Shown piece by piece: positions 31,558 to 40,500 of a DNA stretch of 44,987 nt. Both the position numbers and the translations under genes were made by a program. How positions within the stretch are numbered: position 1 is the stretch's first letter; every line of letters begins with the position of its first letter. The notes beneath the pieces are model-generated. The model was not told where the DNA came from. It worked only from the letters and a program-made list of their open reading frames with translations, and searched no databases. This DNA is from an uncultured Saprospiraceae bacterium (GTDB taxonomy: Bacteria > Bacteroidota > Bacteroidia > Chitinophagales > Saprospiraceae): contig CALLLR010000067.1 in assembly GCA_938008185.1 (NCBI GenBank), positions 1 through 44,987 of the forward strand, written 5' to 3'.

Positions 31558-32823
31558 TCAACCCATCCATACTTCAATTTCCGTTCCCTTCCCTGCCTCA
31601 CTATTTAACTCTAACTCCCATTCGTGGGCATCACAAATATTTTTCACATAAAATAATCCAAGACCAAATCCTTTTACGTTATGAATATCCCCGGTTGGTA
31701 CCCGATAAAATTTATCAAATACTCTTTGTTGGTTTTCCCGGGTAATTCCGATTCCATTATCCTGAATGCTGATAATCAGCTGATTTCCTTCGTTTCGGGT
31801 AGTCAATCGTACTTCTGGATTTTCGTAACTATATTTAATAGCATTGTCGATCAGGTTATATAATATGTTATTGAGGTGCAGGCGGTCCGCATTTATATTG
31901 GGTTGCGTGGCACTGAAATCCGTTATTAAATTTCCCTTTACATCTCCCAGACGCACCTGTGCACTGGCCGTAATCTCTGCCAGTAATTCGTGTACGTTAA
32001 CTGCCTCTTTTTTAAGAGAAAATCCATCCCGTTCGACCTTTGCCAATTGCAATACTTTTTCGACCTGCATGTTGAGACGCTGATTTTGATCCTTGATAAT
32101 TTGGGCGTAGCGACTGAGTCGCTGATCGTTTTTAATCAAGTCATTTTTTAAGAATACATCCGCAGAAATCTTGATGGTAGAAATAGGTGTTTTAAATTCG
32201 TGGGTCATATTATTAATAAAATCCTTTTGCATTTCGGACAGCCGCTTTTGCCGCATAATAATAAACATTGAGTAAATAAAAAAGAGAATGGAGAAAAACA
32301 AGATAATAGAAAAAAGAATTGCCAAGCGCATATCTTCCAGCAAATATCCCTTCTGATTAGGAAAACGAACGCTAAAATAATAATCAAAATCTCCATTGGT
32401 CGGTAGTGGATTGGTCTGGGCATTGAATTCCTTATCTTCCGAATAATTAATCCGCCGGCCATAGACCATCTCCCGGCTTTCACAATCAAAAATACCATAT
32501 TCAAAATCGGCGTTGACCGCGCGGGCTTCCAATTCTTTTTGCAGATAAAACTCCAGTGTATTGGCGTTAATTTCATCGTTGATATTGACGAGGTAGGTAT
32601 TACTGGACTCCTGAATTATGAGCCCCTTAATGGGCAGATTATTCCGGCCGTTGACAGTTTCCAGTTCTTTGGCCACACTGAGCAACGCGATTTTTACCGT
32701 CTGACTAAATTCCTGTAATTGGATATCCCAGGTTCGCATCACCCAGTATCCCTGAATACCCAGAATACCAATGATGGTAATAGCACCCAAGATGATCACC
32801 CGACGAATAATATTATTTTCCAT
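31558..32823 (-). CDS. Membrane histidine kinase (RprX-like), first of two paralogues
   Basis: A 421-residue sensor kinase. Membrane helix 1 is at about residues 8-27, a periplasmic sensor of about 140 residues follows (30-167), and helix 2 is at about 168-190 (LAILFSIILFFSILFFIYSM). The dimerisation domain has FINNMTHEFKTPISTIKISA with the phosphorylated His208. The ATP-binding domain has NILYNLIDNAIKYS (N box), IQDNGIGI (G1) and GFGLGLFYVKNI (G2). There is no HAMP domain: the second helix runs almost straight into the His box, as in RprX-type kinases. It is encoded just before its regulator on the same strand and divergent from DUF4271 across 113 bp. The stimulus is unknown; the periplasmic sensor suggests an envelope signal. 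Confidence 0.92.
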   Translation of the reverse strand: MENNIIRRVIILGAITIIGILGIQGYWVMRTWDIQLQEFSQTVKIALLSVAKELETVNGRNNLPIKGLIIQESSNTYLVNINDEINANTLEFYLQKELEARAVNADFEYGIFDCESREMVYGRRINYSEDKEFNAQTNPLPTNGDFDYYFSVRFPNQKGYLLEDMRLAILFSIILFFSILFFIYSMFIIMRQKRLSEMQKDFINNMTHEFKTPISTIKISADVFLKNDLIKNDQRLSRYAQIIKDQNQRLNMQVEKVLQLAKVERDGFSLKKEAVNVHELLAEITASAQVRLGDVKGNLITDFSATQPNINADRLHLNNILYNLIDNAIKYSYENPEVRLTTRNEGNQLIISIQDNGIGITRENQQRVFDKFYRVPTGDIHNVKGFGLGLFYVKNICDAHEWELELNSEAGKGTEIEVWMG

Positions 32824-32924
32824 AAGTACTTGCGCTATGTGAAGCTACTCGATCTGCTACAGAATAAAAAATCAAAACACCCACTTAACAGCTTATTAAC
32901 AAGCAAATTTTCTTGATTATTGTT

Positions 32925-32932
32925 TAACTTTG
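32925..32932 (+). promoter_or_regulatory. TAACTTTG -7 box, probable leaderless start of the DUF4271 gene
   Basis: TAACTTTG fits TAnnTTTG and is separated from the ATG at 32937 by 4 nt (CGTA), the same spacing as at 3688 and 26782. No -33 TTG is seen. Confidence 0.45.
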
Positions 32933-32936
32933 CGTA

Positions 32937-34007
32937 ATGAAGTTGGGAAAACATATTTTGTTATTGCTGGGTTTACTCGCGGGGACTCTGGGCCTTTTTG
33001 CTCAACAGGGCAACAACCCTTTTGAGTTACCCGACCGTACGATACCCTCCGTGGACACAATCCCAGAAGCCAATGTTCCCACTGCTGAGATAGCTATCCA
33101 GAGTTCTTTTGAGGCAACCACTAATTCTGCTACCAATTTAGGCACCGAAGAGATCACTACCGATCAAAATAATCCTTTTGAAGTCAGTTCATCACCAACT
33201 ATTCCCGTAGCCACCGAATCACCTGATAGTTTTGAGAATAACGCTTCCACCGTGCCATCCATAAACGACCAGAACCCCTTTGAAATAAAAAAAACTACTT
33301 TTTCCAAACCTAAGACTACAATAGCACCACCCGCCAATAAGTCAGCAACGACCACCTTCGAGCCGTTGAGTGGAAAATTTAAGCTCTGGATGACCATTTT
33401 GTTGGTAACTATCCTCACGGTGTTGGTAAATATCTATAAGTCGGTCCTCGCAAAGGTTTATCGTTCCTTTTTAAACGATAATTTTTTAAAAATGGTCCAC
33501 CGGGATTATGGAGCTGTGACAATGATTCCTTATTTGATTCTCTACGCTTTTTCGCTGATTCTGATCGGAACTTTCCTTTTTATCATCCTTAATTATTACC
33601 AAATAGCGCTTTTCTCTACTCCCATCCTTAATTTATTAGTTTCCGTAGGAGCTGTCTTTGCCATTTTTTTCACAAAGCACTTTGTCTTACAAATCCTCGG
33701 TTCGATTTTTCCCATTTCAAAAGAAATAGAACAATATAGCTTTACCATCATTATTTTTGGAATAATGATCGGATTTCTTTTACTGCCTGCAATTTTGCTT
33801 ATCTCTTACGCCCCACCTAACCTGACTACTACCCTGATTTACGGAACATTTATTGTAATCGTTCTGATATATCTTTACCGTATCCTACGGAGCCTGTTCA
33901 TTGGTCTTAAATATATAAGTTTGCATAAATTTCATTTTTTTGTTTACCTTTGCACCATCGAAATTGCGCCATTATTAGTCCTGACAAAATTGGTAATGTT
34001 CCCATAA
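32937..34007 (+). CDS. DUF4271 membrane protein with NPFEx-repeat periplasmic linker
   Basis: A 356-residue protein: signal peptide (MKLGKHILLLLGLLAGTLGL, cleaved near FAQ), an acidic, Ser/Thr-rich linker to about residue 145, and then a DUF4271 region with five to seven hydrophobic helices (LWMTILLVTILTVLVNIY, IPYLILYAFSLILIGTFLFI, LLVSVGAVFAIFF, IFGIMIGFLLLPAILLI, IYGTFIVIVLIYLYRIL, then a last helix). The linker carries three spaced copies of a short motif: NPFEL (27-31), NPFEV (79-83) and NPFEI (113-117). DUF4271 proteins are regularly encoded beside hemD in Bacteroidota and have no known function. It is 130 bp upstream of hemD on the same strand. Confidence 0.85.
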   Translation: MKLGKHILLLLGLLAGTLGLFAQQGNNPFELPDRTIPSVDTIPEANVPTAEIAIQSSFEATTNSATNLGTEEITTDQNNPFEVSSSPTIPVATESPDSFENNASTVPSINDQNPFEIKKTTFSKPKTTIAPPANKSATTTFEPLSGKFKLWMTILLVTILTVLVNIYKSVLAKVYRSFLNDNFLKMVHRDYGAVTMIPYLILYAFSLILIGTFLFIILNYYQIALFSTPILNLLVSVGAVFAIFFTKHFVLQILGSIFPISKEIEQYSFTIIIFGIMIGFLLLPAILLISYAPPNLTTTLIYGTFIVIVLIYLYRILRSLFIGLKYISLHKFHFFVYLCTIEIAPLLVLTKLVMFP

Positions 34008-34136
34008 TTTCTTTAGATTGCTTAAGTTATTACGTTTAAACTATTGATAAACAAACATTTAGGCAATTAATAAATAAAACATTTATTCTGGATTAGATAT
34101 AACTTTACGTTGTGTCCATCCAAAAAAACTATATAA

Positions 34137-34913
34137 ATGACTTCATCGTCTAAAGCTTTGAAAGAAACCTATAAAGAAGTAAAAACCATTCTGGTTTCTC
34201 AACCCAAACCAGAACGTTCTCCATATTACAAACTGGAAGAAAAGTACGGATTGAAGATTGATTGGCGTCAATTTATTCACGTTGAACCCGTACCCGTAAA
34301 GGAGTTCCGTAAATTCAGAATCAAGCCAGAAGAGTACTCTGCGATCATTCTGACCAGTAAGAATGCGGTAGATCATTTTTTCCAGATGTGCGAAGAGCTC
34401 CGGATAAAAATGTCGCAGGATACCAAGTATTTTTGTCTCACCGAGCAGGTAGCCAATTATCTTCAGAAGTTTATTGTATACCGTAAGCGAAAGGTTTTTT
34501 CCGGTAAGCGGACCATTATGGATTTAAAACCAGCGTTGCTCAAACATAAGACAAAAGAGAAGTTCTTATTGCCCTGCTCTAACCTGGGAAGTAAATCCGT
34601 TTCCAAATTTCTGACGGACAACGAATTTGACTGGCAGGATGCGATGATGTATCGTACCGTAAGCAGCGATTTATCTGATTTAAGTGATGTGTTATATGAT
34701 GTATTGGTTTTCTTTAGTCCGCGCGACCTGGAATCTCTTTACGCAAATTTTCCCGACTTTGAGCAAAACGAAACACGGATTGCTGTCTTCGGAAACAGCA
34801 CCAAAAAGAAAGTGGAAGAATTGGGACTGGATTTGAATATTGTCTGTCCGGCGCCGGGAGTTACGTCGATGACGGCGGCCCTGGAAGCTTACCTGCGAGA
34901 ATCTAATAAGTAG
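34137..34913 (+). CDS. hemD: Uroporphyrinogen-III synthase
   Basis: A 258-residue two-domain protein of the HemD fold. TILVSQPKPERSPYYKLEEK opens domain 1; IDWRQFIHVEPVPVKEFRKF and AIILTSKNAVDHFFQM are the conserved phrases around the active-site cleft. The second domain has FLLPCSNLGSKSVSKFLTDN, AMMYRTVSSDL, DVLVFFSPRDLESLYANF, RIAVFGNSTKKKVEELG and CPAPGVTSMTAALEAYL. The enzyme closes hydroxymethylbilane with ring-D inversion, the step toward haem and sirohaem. Sequence conservation is low in this family, but the order of phrases and the DUF4271 neighbour support the call. A bidirectional terminator follows. No other haem gene is in the window. Confidence 0.88.
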   Translation: MTSSSKALKETYKEVKTILVSQPKPERSPYYKLEEKYGLKIDWRQFIHVEPVPVKEFRKFRIKPEEYSAIILTSKNAVDHFFQMCEELRIKMSQDTKYFCLTEQVANYLQKFIVYRKRKVFSGKRTIMDLKPALLKHKTKEKFLLPCSNLGSKSVSKFLTDNEFDWQDAMMYRTVSSDLSDLSDVLYDVLVFFSPRDLESLYANFPDFEQNETRIAVFGNSTKKKVEELGLDLNIVCPAPGVTSMTAALEAYLRESNK

Positions 34914-34931
34914 TAGAAATATTATTTTAAT

Positions 34932-34970
34932 AAAAAACGCCAATCCATTAATTTGGGTTGGCGTTTTTTT
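34932..34970. terminator. Bidirectional terminator between hemD and the second regulator gene
   Basis: AAAAAACGCCAATCC pairs with GGGTTGGCGTTTTTTT around a short AT-rich loop, with A- and T-runs on either side. It can end transcripts from hemD (stop at 34913, plus strand) and from the regulator gene ending at 34992 (minus strand). Confidence 0.85.
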
Positions 34971-34991
34971 AATTCCTGGTTTTTTTTCTTC

Positions 34992-35723
34992 CTACACCAC
35001 TTCTCCTCCTCTCACCAACAACTGAAAACCGTTCCCGTGAATATTCACGATCTCAATATTCGTATCGCCTTTGAGGTATTTACGGAGTTTGGTGACAAAA
35101 ACGTCCATACTCCGCGCGGTGAAATAATTGTCCTCGCCCCAAATCTTGGTCAACGCTTCGGAACGTGGTAGAATATCGTTCATATACACACAGAACATTT
35201 TGAGCAACTGTGCTTCCTTGGGAGATAATTTATCTTTGGATTCTTCTCCGTTATCATCCTTAAAGGTCAGGATACGCAATGGAAAATTAAAGTGGTATTT
35301 TCCAATGACAAACTCTTTGATTTCGTCTTTTGGATTGGGGGCCGTCTGATTGCGTTTGAGAATCGCCTGAATCCGGTAGAGTAATTCTTCGGAAACAAAA
35401 GGCTTGGAAATATAGTCATCCGCACCGATTTTAAATCCTTTCAGAACATCTTCCTTCATGGTCTTGGCCGTCAGAAAAATAATGGGCGTTTTATCACCGT
35501 CCTTTTCTCGGATTTCAGTGGCGAGTGTAAAACCATCTTTTTTAGGCATCATGACATCAAAAATACAAAGGTCAAAATTTCCTTTGTTATAAGCTTCCAG
35601 GCCAGCTTCTCCATCCGTAGCTAAAGTGACGTTATAGTCGTGCATTTCCAGATAAGAACGCAGTACATCACCAAAATTTCGGTCGTCTTCTACCAACAGG
35701 ATTCGATTGTTTTCGTTTGCCAT
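34992..35723 (-). CDS. OmpR-family response regulator (RprY-like), second of two paralogues
   Basis: A 243-residue regulator: receiver domain (RILLVEDDRNFGDVLRSYLE; Asp56 in FDLCIFDVMMPKKDGFTL, then FLTAKTMKED and DDYISKPFVSEEL with the conserved Lys) and winged helix (LSPKEAQLLKMFCVYMNDIL, RSMDVFVTKLRKYLKGD, IVNIHGNGFQLLV). It shares the plan and most signature phrases of the regulator at 30734 and is the closer of the two to RprY. It lies 126 bp downstream of its kinase gene and convergent with hemD. The receiver has the complete acidic pocket, so phosphorylation should work. Confidence 0.93.
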   Translation of the reverse strand: MANENNRILLVEDDRNFGDVLRSYLEMHDYNVTLATDGEAGLEAYNKGNFDLCIFDVMMPKKDGFTLATEIREKDGDKTPIIFLTAKTMKEDVLKGFKIGADDYISKPFVSEELLYRIQAILKRNQTAPNPKDEIKEFVIGKYHFNFPLRILTFKDDNGEESKDKLSPKEAQLLKMFCVYMNDILPRSEALTKIWGEDNYFTARSMDVFVTKLRKYLKGDTNIEIVNIHGNGFQLLVRGGEVV

Positions 35724-35849
35724 TTTTATTGATTTTTCTGAGTAAATAATGAACGGCGGATAAATTAGTATTTGTTCACCTTCAAGTTTATAAAAATTCT
35801 GATCCAGTTAATCAACGATCAGAGGGTTTGTTTTGTTTTTTTCTGTATT

Positions 35850-37298
35850 TTAATTCGCATCCGGAATTTTTTGCTGATGTGGGAAAATCAGATAAAACTT
35901 ACTCCCTTTTCCCGGTTGACTCTTTACGTCGATCTGTCCGTTGTGCGCCGTCATCATCGCTTTGACATAACTCAGTCCTAAACCGAATCCTTTTACATTA
36001 TGAATGTCTCCGGTGTGGACACGATAAAATTTATCAAAAATATGTTTCAGTGCTTCTTTATTCATTCCGATACCATGATCCTCCACTATAACTTCAACTC
36101 CGCTCGGAACATTGCGTGTATATACCTTAATTTTTGGGTTTTCCGGTGAATATTTATTAGCGTTCTCCAATAAGTTATTGATAATGTTGGAAATATGCGT
36201 CATATCCCCTTGTACAATGGGGTTTCCAGCCTTCAATTCCGAATCTACACTACCATCTTTTTTAGCCACCTGTAATGCTGCATTTTCGAGTGCCGATCGG
36301 ATAACCTCATGCAAATCTATCGTCGTAATTTTTAACTGAAAATCCCGTTTATCAATCACTGCGATTTGTAATACTCGCTCTACCTGGCTATTCATGCGTT
36401 TATTTTCCTGCTTGATGATTTCCGCAAAACGCTTCACTTTATCGGAGTTATTTAAAATCATCGGACTGGTAATCGAATCGGCGGCTAACGAGATCGTCGC
36501 AATGGGCGTTTTAAATTCGTGGGTCATATTATTGATAAAATCCGTTTTCATTTCGGATAGTTTCTTTTGCATAAAAATCACCAGTACCGAATAGGTAAAA
36601 CAAAATAAAATGATTCCAATAAAAATACTCGACAAAAGTAAATACCGCCACACGCCACTCCACAGTACGCTGGTCCGGGTAGGAAAATGCACCATGATCA
36701 ATCCCGGCGACTGCAATTCGGAAGGGAATAAATCCACTCGGTATTTTGAATTATAAATATTCTTATATCCTGCCAGCAGCACCAGTGGCGACTTATCTTG
36801 TACTACGTAATATCCATTGATGATTACAAAGGACTTTTCCTCCCGATCATATACGCCATAGTCATATTCAATATTAATGGCTTGATTGGATAATTCGTTT
36901 TTTAGAAATACATCCAAATCTTCCAGATTAATTCTTTCACTCAGCGGAATACCATTGATCAATTCCCGGTAGCTCGCCCGTTGTCGCTGTTTCTCCAGTT
37001 CTTTGTAACGTCTGGTCCGATCCTCTTCGCTCAACAACCCTTTGCTGTCGGGTGAACCATCAATTGGTTGATTATATTCGTCAAATCCACTTGCGTTAAA
37101 ATCAAAGTCTTTATTTCTTTTGTCCTCTACCCCTTCCAGTTTTCTACTCACCCGGTTGAGCGCTTCGGCCACGTTGAAATCAAATTTATCCTGCTTTTCC
37201 TGAATAGAAAGCCGAATCCAGTACATCTGCAATAGAACAATCCCAATCAGCGCAACGCTCATTAACCCGATGATGGCCCATATTGCTTTTTTATTCAT
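35850..37298 (-). CDS. Membrane histidine kinase (RprX-like), second of two paralogues
   Basis: A 482-residue sensor kinase with membrane helix 1 at about residues 6-25, a periplasmic sensor of about 190 residues, helix 2 at about 219-243, and no HAMP. FINNMTHEFKTPIATISLAA holds His260. IINNLLENANKYSPENP is the N box, VEDHGIGM the G1 box and GFGLGLSYVKAM the G2 box. The sensor is longer than that of the first paralogue: a highly charged stretch (about 55-110, DKRNKDFDFNASGFDEYNQP, then RTRRYKELEKQRQRA) is absent from the kinase at 31558. The two therefore probably read different signals. It is transcribed on the same strand as sprA but is separated from it by a 21-bp-stem terminator. Confidence 0.92.
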   Translation of the reverse strand: MNKKAIWAIIGLMSVALIGIVLLQMYWIRLSIQEKQDKFDFNVAEALNRVSRKLEGVEDKRNKDFDFNASGFDEYNQPIDGSPDSKGLLSEEDRTRRYKELEKQRQRASYRELINGIPLSERINLEDLDVFLKNELSNQAINIEYDYGVYDREEKSFVIINGYYVVQDKSPLVLLAGYKNIYNSKYRVDLFPSELQSPGLIMVHFPTRTSVLWSGVWRYLLLSSIFIGIILFCFTYSVLVIFMQKKLSEMKTDFINNMTHEFKTPIATISLAADSITSPMILNNSDKVKRFAEIIKQENKRMNSQVERVLQIAVIDKRDFQLKITTIDLHEVIRSALENAALQVAKKDGSVDSELKAGNPIVQGDMTHISNIINNLLENANKYSPENPKIKVYTRNVPSGVEVIVEDHGIGMNKEALKHIFDKFYRVHTGDIHNVKGFGLGLSYVKAMMTAHNGQIDVKSQPGKGSKFYLIFPHQQKIPDAN

Positions 37299-37380
37299 AA
37301 AGTACTGGTTCGTTTCCCATCCAACAAATTTAACATTTACATTTTCCCTATTTCATTATTTAACAGTCTTTTAACTGGAA

Positions 37381-37438
37381 AAAAAATACCCGAATTAAAT
37401 TCTGGCTTTAAGTCAAAATTTAATTCGGGTATTTTTTT
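37381..37438. terminator. Perfect 21-bp-stem bidirectional terminator downstream of sprA
   Basis: The left arm (37381-37401, starting AAAAAATACCCG) and the right arm (37417-37437, ending CGGGTATTTTTT) are exact reverse complements of 21 nt with a 15-nt loop, plus one more T. On the minus strand it follows sprA after about 95 bp and stops read-through toward the kinase gene. Confidence 0.85.
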
Positions 37439-37443
37439 CCAGG

Positions 37444-37528
37444 CCATTGGCTTTTTGCTATTAGCTATTGGCGCTCTTTTAACGTGGTAAAGAGAAGCCA
37501 ACGGCTAATAGCTAATGGCCAATAGCTT
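37444..37528. repeat. GGCTAATAGC-type inverted word repeat (family C) downstream of sprA
   Basis: Words GCCATTGGCTTTTTGCTATT and AGCTATTGGC on the left are answered by GCCAACGGCTAATAGCTAAT and GGCCAATAGC on the right, around the core GCTCTTTTAACGTGG (about 37472-37486). It ends four bases before the sprA stop codon. Confidence 0.7.
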
Positions 37529-37531
37529 TCT

Positions 37532-40500
37532 TTAATCCAATGTAAATCTTATCCGTACACCCCCAGCGATATTCGTCGTTGGAAACTGTGCCGTCGTTGT
37601 CGGAATCGTTCGGGTGTAATCAAAAAACAACCGCGCATTGAGTTTTTTACTAACATCGTAATCCACCGCCGGGTTAATCGTAATCGTCTTATTACCCCGC
37701 GTAGGTTCCGTAGTTTCGATACTATTATCAAAAGCATTACGGAAAGAACGGTTGTTACGGAATCCAAAATCAAAAGCAAAATTTAAATCACTCGCTTCAT
37801 CATCCTTATTCTTACCACCCGTTGCGTTTGGTGCCGGATTATTTTTGGAAGCTTTCTTCTTCCTGCTTTTCTTCTTTTTCTTACCTCCTTTGAGAAACGC
37901 AATATAAACGTCCTTCATCCGGTATCCCCATCCGATAACGTATTCATCCGATCTGGTTTCACTCAAACTATTGTCCTGCAAACTTAACGCTAAAGAACGG
38001 GATTTTTTGAAATCCACTTTAAAAGTCATCTCGTTGTGTAGTCTGACATCCAATCCGAGTAATGGTGCAAATTGTTCGTTGATCACCAATTCAGGAATTT
38101 CAAATCGCGTGACAAAGTTACCCGTTGATGGAAATGGATCATCAGAACCGTTAAAACGCTGGTTCGTAATAAAACTGTTCACCTGCAAGGTTGATCGGTA
38201 ACCGTGCGTTACGGTAAAACTGCTGAAGTATTTTTCGAAAAAGCCTACCTTTGACAATCCACGATAGTTCAGCTGCCAGTTAATTTTGGGCAATACTTTA
38301 AAAAGGACATTATTCGCATAATTATCCTGGTCCTCTTCTGCGATATCTACATTATTAGCGTCTTTCCCAGTATAAGCAGCGATAAAGGCAGGGAGCACTA
38401 CATTTTGTTGGGTTCGACCGTATCCTTCGGTATAGTCAGTAGGCGTACCGTCGACATCCGTACCGTCAATTGAGTGGGTGCCCTCACCAATTTTGCTTGA
38501 GATAATTTCCCGGTTGTTCAGGAAGGTTTCGAAAAGCGCATCCCGGTTGCCAAATAATGTATTTAACGCAAAATAGGAAACTTCGTAAGAACCAAAATCT
38601 CTGGGTAATGCATGATCATACACAGGGTCATTGTCCGTACCAAAATTTTTAAAATATAGAGATTTATTCTCCGTAAACTTTCGACTAGCCGTCAGATCAA
38701 TCGCAAAATCGGTAAAGGGTTCCAGGGTAATTTTAGCATCAATTTGCTCGGTCGCATTTTGAATCACCTGCTGGTTTAAAAATATATCACTCGAAATCCA
38801 GCCTTTACCCGCAGCGCGGTCCAGATAATCATCTCCGCTATTCGGATCAATATCCGGTTGTAATCCCGTTACAAAACCCCAGCCTGGTGCGTCAAATCCA
38901 CTGGATTGACCAAATAATTCCGTAACGGGTGTAAATCCAGGAATTACCGTGGAGAACTGCTGAGAGTAAGATAATCTGGCTTTTCGCAAAAACAAAAGAG
39001 GACGCAACGCCAAACGAGTCGCATTAGATACTTCTCCTTTTTTCCGCTTTTTCTTTTCTTCTTTCTCTTCCTCTTTTTTTACTGCCTTATTTTTTGGATC
39101 TTTCTTATCATCATCTTTACTCTTTTGATTTCGACCTCTGCTACGCCTTTTCTTTTTGTCAATCGCACTCAAAAATTTGGACTTTCTGTAAAGCTGTTCA
39201 AAATTAATATCTCCGTCCAGCTTACGGGTCTGACCGTTCTGAATCACGTTTCCAAGAGTTTCGGTATTCAGCGCCGCAGCCGTCCAGCTGTAGTCTGCGT
39301 TGTATTGTGCCTTGACCTGAATCCAGTCGAGGAATGGAATACTCTTGAGTGGTAACTTATAATCCACGCCAAACTGGTGGGTATAGAATTTATTACGTCC
39401 GAAATCTTTAATACCATCCCAGATTTTTTCTTTCTTATCGGGATCGGGTGGTTTTGATCCATCTGGATTAATTTCTTTTAGCTCATCAATCACCGCTTCG
39501 TTCCGGGCATTAAAATTGAATTTCAAGTTTCTGGTAAAATCCCAGTTCAGGTCATAGCTACGGTTCCAGCGGAATTGTTTATTAAAAAATTCTTTGTTGA
39601 ATGCTCCCGCGCCATCATCCACAAACCGATACCGGGTCTGCTGAAATTCCCGAATCATATCCGTCGAAACGGCCACACTATTCGGTAACAGACTAAAATT
39701 AAAATCAGTAATCAGCTTTAAATATTTACTCTTCGATAATTTTTTAAACGGTTCAATGTATTTGGACTTTCGGTTGAATCGATAATTGATGCGACCCTCC
39801 CGTATTTCCTCAACATCTCTTTCGATAATTGGATTGTGGCGATTTGTGTTGGTGTATGCGTACGTCAGGTCAAAGTTTTCGATATCCCACGGTTTGGGTT
39901 TATCGTCTTTGCCACCCGTCCGCTCTTTTCGCAAGTTGGTAACGTTCCAACTTTTGATCTCGGTGACATCGAGTGACCGTTCTTTAATTTCTTGACGCTC
40001 TTGCTGCGTATTAGCGGCATCCATACTCTCTTTTAATGTCAAATCCTGATCGTAAGGATCATACTGCGGGGTAGCGGTAGATTTGGAATACCCCACGTAT
40101 AGCGGAATTTTTACTCCGCTCTCTTCTGGTAAAAATTTATCAATAGCAATGTTAGCACTTACATCGTACGCCAGAGTAGATTCTCGTGCTCGATCGTTTA
40201 CGGCGTCTTCCAATTGTCCCCAGCCAATAGTATTCGCGTTGGCCGAAATGTTTACGTCCGCAAAGTCGGCCAGTTTCATATCCAACCGTGCCAAAGCAGC
40301 TACCCCACCTTGTTCGTCAATTCCATTAAGTCGTAATTCGTTACACCATGCTTCGACGCTGTGTATTTCTGCTCCGTTATTTCGGATGCCTAACATGACA
40401 CCTTTTACTTGTCCAAAATTGGGATTACCCTTGACGATAATGTTATTGATTTTTGTTAATACTGGCGAATCTTCGATCGTAGGATTAAACTGGTAAGTGT

